Shown piece after piece: positions 58,742 to 64,000 of a stretch of 64,000 nt of DNA. The stretch covers positions 76,381,217 through 76,445,216 of the forward strand of contig CM045762.1 in NCBI GenBank assembly GCA_025200525.1, read 5' to 3'. Numbering within the stretch: position 1 is the first letter of the stretch; each line of letters opens with the position of its first letter. The DNA comes from Camellia lanceoleosa. Its lineage: Eukaryota; Streptophyta; Magnoliopsida; Ericales; Theaceae. Both the position numbers and the translations under genes were made by a program. Below the pieces are notes generated by a model, which did not search any database, was not told the origin of the DNA, and saw only the letters and a list, made by a program, of their open reading frames with translations.

Positions 58742-60075
58742 TGTGGCATCTCAAATGTTTAATTAATTTAATAAATAAATAAATAAATAAAATATATAAT
58801 TTTATAGTTATATGTGCTAAAAGGTAAATTTAAAATTAGGGGCATTATTGTTACCAAAACATAACAATGTGATTAATATATTATTTGGGCCAAACCAAAA
58901 CATAACCATAAAATTATCATAATATTTGGGCCAAGATGAAATTAGGGAGAAAGGTAAGCAATTGGTTAGAATCAAACCACCTGTACAAGTCATGATTGCT
59001 AGGGTGGTGAGTCATTACTTAAACCCATGTATATAAGGGACTTAGAGCAGCAAGCTAAGGTAGCAAAGGTAAATCAACGGAAATAGTGGTAAAGAAGAAG
59101 AGCCTCGAAGAGATTGGAGAAAATTGGAGATAAAAAGTAGGAATCGATGTTAAGGTAAGTTATATTATACCTTGAGTAATCATAAACTGTTTTATTGTTT
59201 TATAAATTATTTTATACAAATCATACTTTATAAATTATATTAACATTTCAACTATGTTTTTTATTTTATGAACTCTATTTTCTTAAAAATGGAAACGCAT
59301 GGATCTAACTCTTTATTAAGTGTTTTTGAACAATTATTTTATAAGTACTACCACGGAGGTCTCGTGCCTTGAGAGACTTAAATAACTATTGGCCCTCTAA
59401 ATTGTCACTTTAGTGACCCTCTGACGGTCTTATGCCTTGGGGGACTTAAATAACCATTGACCTTTTGATTTGTCACTTTAGTGACCCTCTGGTATGGAGC
59501 AAAGTGTTGTGCGGAGCTAAATGCTACACTATTGTGGGAGTCACATCTAGAGTTTGTACGAACCACTTCTTGAGTCTATACATTTGTATCCATTGATTCT
59601 CTGCTCTGTTCTATTCTGTACTGTGGTTATGATTATTCTGCTTATATAGTTTCTATATTATATTTTTGTTATTTAAAATAATTTATTTATTCGAACCAAA
59701 TTATTCATTGCTTGGCCTAAATAATTATCCATAGTGATTTTTATACCGTTATACTCTCAGTATAATATTTCTTACTCTGCCATGTGCTTATAACTGTTAA
59801 ACGCTTTCAGGTGATAAGGCTTAAGGATGGGTGTTAATTGCTTATTCATAAGTTAGAAATAGTAGGACCAGTGTGGGGGGTAGGCACAAGGCACTTTGTA
59901 ATTGTAGTCTAACTTTGGCAATGTAAATAAATAAAAGCTCCAATGTATATGTTTTAATTTAATAAATATTTAGGTACCCTTTTATTTTACTCCACTGCAT
60001 TATTAATTTGTTATGACCTCAGTTTTTGACTTGTCACGACATCTAACCTCTGGGTATTGGGTTTGGGTCGTGACA
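58742..60075 (+). mobile_element. LTR (1.3 kb), probably solo or recombined
   Basis: Begins TGTGGCATCTCAAATG and ends GGGTTTGGGTCGTGACA, the same 17-base end as the solo LTR at 28061-30676, so it belongs to a related gypsy group. A TATA-like 'catgtatataaggga' lies near 59025-59040. A ~75-bp unit is repeated at about 59350-59490 ('gtcactttagtgaccctctg' twice). The flanking five bases (AGAAA and CCATC) do not match, so the left edge is either wrong or the product of recombination. Its right edge directly cuts the 3' end of gypsy remnant C. Confidence 0.65.
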
Positions 60076-60137
60076 CCATCACCGACCCTCACCAACTTGT
60101 AGTACCCGTTGTTATTTGCCTTAGATACTTCATAGGG

Positions 60138-61132
60138 TCATTTCCACTTTAGTGGGAACTTAGGGATTGGTTGCCCCCTCATAATTGCATCCACTGTTTT
60201 CCAAACCAAGTCCCCTTTCTTAAACTCTCCACTTTGAACTTCTTGGTTGTAGACGTGAGCTATAGACTGATGGTACTTTTCTATAACCCATGAGGCTTTG
60301 TCTCTTCTTTTTTCATTGGCCTCTATGTTAATTTCTCTTGAATCTAGAACCAAATATATTGACATAGCCATTCTTGCTGAGGGCATTGCTAGTTAGACTG
60401 ATAGCATTGTTTCTGATCCATACACCAAGGAGAATGGAGTTGCTTGTGCCAACTTCCTCTTTGACGTTTTGTAAGCCAAGAGTGATATAGAAATCAGTTC
60501 AGACCAAGTTCCCCTAGCTTTATCTATTAACTTCCTCAGGATTCGTATAAAGGTCTTATTACTTTGGCCTACCCATTCCATAGGAGATAGTAGACAATGG
60601 ATTTGTGATGCTTGATTTGGTAGGTGTCCAGTAACCTTCCCACATTCGATTCATGAAAATGAGTTTTGTTGTCAGACAATATTACTCTCGATATGCCAAA
60701 TCTGCATATGATATTTTCCAGAATGAAATTGGCAGCTCTTACACCATCTAATCTTCTCATTAGTATGGCCTTTACCTAGTTAGTGCTGATTTTAGTGGCC
60801 GCTAATATCCATCAGCAACCTTTGGACTATTGTGCAATTGGCGTGATTAGGTTGAACGCCCAAGTATGAAATGGATACGGTGTTTTGATACTGTGTAACT
60901 CAACTACCGGTGTCTATACTACGTTTTCAAATTCCTAGCAAGATTGGTATTTTTTGATATGGATTTTTGAATATTCTTCCATTGTCGGCCAGTAGTAGCC
61001 GATATGAAGGAGGTGTTCGTACAATCGTTGGCTTCCCTGATGTTCCACTTTATGAGCTTCCTTCAGCACTTCGTTTGATTCATCTTTGGACAAACATGCT
61101 AAGGGCGCCCCATAAAAGCCTCTTTGGTACAA
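60138..61132 (-). pseudogene. Integrase remnant of gypsy element C
   Basis: The zinc-binding N-terminal domain is recognisable (61132-60935, 'LHIGYYWPTMEEYSKI' and a final Cys). The core segment at 60760-60569 has 'ICRFGISRVILSDN', including the second catalytic Asp. The next block (60581-60393, 'NKTFIRILRKLIDKARGTW', 'ATPFSLVYGSE') is in a different frame. At the junction the usual N-G-Q-A-E motif appears as W-N-G-stop-A-K, so the catalytic Glu is lost as well. The last frame (60386-60138) is the C-terminal domain with 'GDLVWK'. Confidence 0.8.
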
Positions 61133-61799
61133 TTTTCCTTTGTCAAGGAAGAAGCAAAAGGTTTGCCTCTTGACTTTGATGGTATCTAGAGGTTTTTAGC
61201 AAGTACCCTCTTCTCTAGCTAATCGATGTATGGTTGTCTTCATTATTCGTTGCTCAAATGAGCTTCTTCTTCCTTTGGATAAGCCTGACAATTCACACAT
61301 CGCTTCTACAAATCAGTGCTTTCTTTTTCCATTTTTAGCTAGTAATAGCCCTACTTCTGTATGCGTTAGTATAGACTGATATCTCCATCTCCACAGGCAT
61401 TAGCATGGATCTGCTTAAGTCTATAAGTTGCCTTTTGCTTGCTGATACATCTTGCCAGTAAGTTGTTTGACCCTAAAAAATATAGTTCTCCTTTGAAAAG
61501 CAAGAAATGTGATAGTTCTACTAGGTTTTTGCCCCCTTTTGCTTGTTCTTAACTGATGCATTATGTTTTCTTTCCACCCTTCAGCATTTCCCTATGTATG
61601 TCCATTCGCTATTACTGCAGGTGTTGTTCTTTTTTCGATGACAATGACTATACTATCCTTATGAATATCCACATTTGCCCCTAGTGTAGCTATGACATTG
61701 GGAAAATGGTTCTATATTCGAGGGGTGTGTTAAATCTAAACGTTATCAAATTGAGTCAGCAACTTTTAGACTATGCCTCGGTATGGTGCTAAGAACGGT

Positions 61800-63400
61800 T
61801 TTTTCACAACAAAGTTGTCGCATGCTTATTTTATGACTAATTTGGAGTCTCTCCAAATTTTCAATTTGTAAAGGCCTTGCTTCTGCACGGCAATTAACCC
61901 TAATATTAGCACCTCATACGCAACCTCGTTATTTGAACATTCAAAATCAAGTTTGTAGGACAAGTGTATCTTTTTCCCATCTTGGATGGTTAGCGTGATT
62001 CCTACACCACCTTTGCTAGCCCCAGATACTTTGTCAAACTTTAAGTCTAGTAGGCTTCAGCTTCTGCTACAGAGGTATAAACCTCACCAGGTATAACTAC
62101 CTCAACAGGTTCATGTTTGCCAGATGGGAATTGAGCTGGCAGGTTTGCGAGTGCCTTGTTCTTGATGGTTTTTGTAGTGATGCACACAATGTCGTATTCT
62201 GTAAATGCCAATAGCCATCTTGCCATTCTCCCTTTCAGTGCTGGCTTGCTCATCAACTATCAGATGGGGTCACTCCTAGTCACAATCTATATCGGGTGTG
62301 CCAAAAAATAGTACCGCAGCCTTTGTGTTGTGAAAATCAAAGCCAAGCAATGTCTTTCAATTGGAATATAGTGTAATTCCACGTCATTGACTTTTCTATT
62401 AATGTGGTAAACTCACTTTTAAGCACCATTAACATCCTAGACAAATAGGGCGAAGATGGACCTATGTGTGGAGGTGAGGTACAATAGCAGAGATTTCCCA
62501 AGTTATGGTGTGATCATGGTGAGTGGAGAAGCAAGTGCTCTGTTTACTTCCTCAAAAGCTTGATTGTGTTTTGGTAACCACTTGAACTTAAGATTTCCTT
62601 TTAGCAACACTCCAAAGGAAGAAGTGATTTCGGTGAGAGCCGAGATAAATCACCTTAAGACATTTTGCCTAGGAATTTCTTTAAGGCCTTTTGGGAATAA
62701 GGCGAGGGCATTTCCATGATTGACCTTATTTTATCTCTGTTTGCTTCTATCCCCTGCTGATGGATCAAGAAGCTGATGAATTTTTCTGCAATAACTTCGA
62801 ATGCAAACTTGAGAGGATTCATCTTCAGATAGAACTTTCGGTAGCGCTGAAAGACTTTCTCTAAGTCAACGAGATATCTATTGGCCTTGACAAACTTCAC
62901 CACTAAGTCATCTACATAAAGCTATACTTCACGATGCAACATCTCATAAAACACTAAAGTCATTTTTCGTTGGTAGATTGCCCCTACATTCTTCAAACCA
63001 AAGGGCATCACTGTATAGAAAACATTTCTAAGTGGTGTCCTCAAAATTGTCTTTTCAGTATCTTCCTTGGCCATATTGATTAATTGCAACCGTTGAATCC
63101 ATCCATAAAGGAAAACATTTGGTGTCCCGCCGTAGAGTGGACAAGGGTATCTAAATGAGGCAGAGGGAACTCATCTTTTAGACATACTCTATTAAGGTCA
63201 CAAAAATCGACACAGCTTCTTATCTGGTTATTCTTTTTCTTTACGAGTACAATGTTCGCTATCCATGTTGGGTACTATATGGGCTCAATGAACTTGGTTT
63301 TTTGCAATTTCTCTACTTCTTTGATTTTTGCTTGAAGATCAGGGTAATACTTCCTAATATGTTGCTTTACTGCCTTAGAGTTAGGAAATGTGTTGAAGTG
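61800..63400 (-). pseudogene. RT and RNase H remnant of gypsy element C
   Basis: The RT active site YVDD is intact (complement of 62917-62928), in a frame that continues 'LVVKFVKANRYLVDLEKVFQRY' to 62655. A stop lies three codons upstream of it. The 62256-62047 frame ('KPALKGRMARWLLAFTEYDI') is the RNase H end/tether region, followed by the second, archaeal-type RNase H region near 61800-62000 that parallels 17438-17665 in B. Confidence 0.75.
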
Positions 63401-63695
63401 ATGGGTAACAAAGGATGGGTCAACGTTTGGCATCTCATCATACATCTAAGCGAAGACATATAACACGGGAGGAGGAACCCGATAGTTGGACCAAATTTTT
63501 TATTTTCTTTTGCATAACAAAGGCCAACTATCAGTCTCGTCTTAACCGCGGAAGCCATCGTGCTGCTGATGAACACAGGTCTACTTTGTTCTGGCGAGTC
63601 ACTGAGGTTGACCTCACTAAGTACTTCTTGATGTGGGTTAGGACCATTTTGCATGTATTCCAGGGCTGCCTCAGGCACCTTAACCATCCATTTGT

Positions 63696-64000
63696 CTACA
63701 GCTTCCCCACACTTACTAGCCACGGGGCCATCCTCCCAAGGTATGAAGTCTGGCCCCCAACACTGTCACAAATAATAGACTGTCTTGCCACTCTCACGGA
63801 CTTTAACGATTTTAGGTGAATGGTTATAGACAACTTGCTGCTCCTCTTGTGTTTCTTACTTGTGGGTTCTGCTTTCTCATCTCGAATGTCCTCCCACCTC
63901 GGTAACCTTATCCCAACGACTTTACCAGTCTTGGGGGATTCTTCAATTGACAGTTTAATGGAAAAGACTACATCAGAGTAATGCATCTCCTCTAATCCAA
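63696..64000 (-). pseudogene. Protease/linker remnant of gypsy element C
   Basis: The open stretch at 63986-63696 starts 'MHYSDVVFSIKLSIEE', matching the 3' parts of 198-563 ('THYSGAIFFIKLSIEE') and 19520-19885. It is truncated by the window edge. Confidence 0.6.

Larger units (their letters stand above)
60076..64000 (-). mobile_element. Ty3/gypsy (Tat-like) remnant C, integrase to protease
   Basis: Third member of the family, minus strand, running off the right edge before gag. Order on the minus strand: protease (about 64000-63696), RT (about 63400-62655), RNase H (about 62650-62050), second RNase H (about 62000-61800), integrase (about 61132-60138). It retains the pol 3' part that remnants A and B lack. 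Confidence 0.85.

Overview
The window looks like repeat-rich intergenic DNA of a flowering plant, probably a eudicot with a large genome. It is AT-rich and dominated by nested, decayed LTR retrotransposons of the Ty3/gypsy (Tat/Ogre-like) and Ty1/copia types, with DNA transposons, foldback elements and long CT/GA microsatellites. I cannot name the species. No bacterial genes, operons, CRISPR arrays, rRNA or convincing tRNA genes are visible.

Only two intact protein genes are well supported. They are paralogous, intronless, 242-residue cysteine-rich repeat secretory proteins (two DUF26/Gnk2 domains each) at 7190-7918 and 46681-47409, both on the + strand, about 90% identical. They lie in a segmental duplication: 6656-11080 corresponds to 37102-49852. 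In the right-hand copy an 8.7 kb block (37840-46540) separates the distal promoter from the gene, the TATA box and a polyadenylation signal are altered, and a LINE-like insert sits downstream. In the left-hand copy a 1.9 kb foldback element sits downstream, and the right-hand copy preserves its approximate empty site.

Layout: 1-2450 Tat-like gypsy remnant A (gag and protease, - strand); 3939-6655 a Mutator-type foldback element made of an inverted minisatellite, with a perfect 9-bp target duplication; 6656-8960 gene copy 1 and flanks; 8971-10887 foldback; 11080-16690 mostly non-coding; 16690-22000 gypsy remnant B (gag to integrase, - strand); 23189 a CACTA-like end; 24780-26880 degenerate LTR material; 26880-35369 the 3' end and 4.5 kb LTR of a Tat-like element, split by a 2.6 kb solo LTR with its 5-bp target duplication; 35370-37018 a copia gag/protease fragment and LTR (- strand); 37102-49852 duplicated block with gene copy 2; 51290-53299 exons of a broken gene resembling plant HNH-endonuclease-domain proteins; 53439-56250 a TNT1-like copia remnant with many nonsense codons; 56250-56903 a Tat-type LTR fragment; 56904-58150 a decayed coding remnant; 58742-60075 another LTR; 60076-64000 gypsy remnant C (integrase to protease, - strand), running off the right edge.

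The functional story is two secreted DUF26 proteins whose flanks have been reworked by transposons since duplication. The most unusual structure is the inverted minisatellite foldback at 3939-6655. All similarities were judged by eye.
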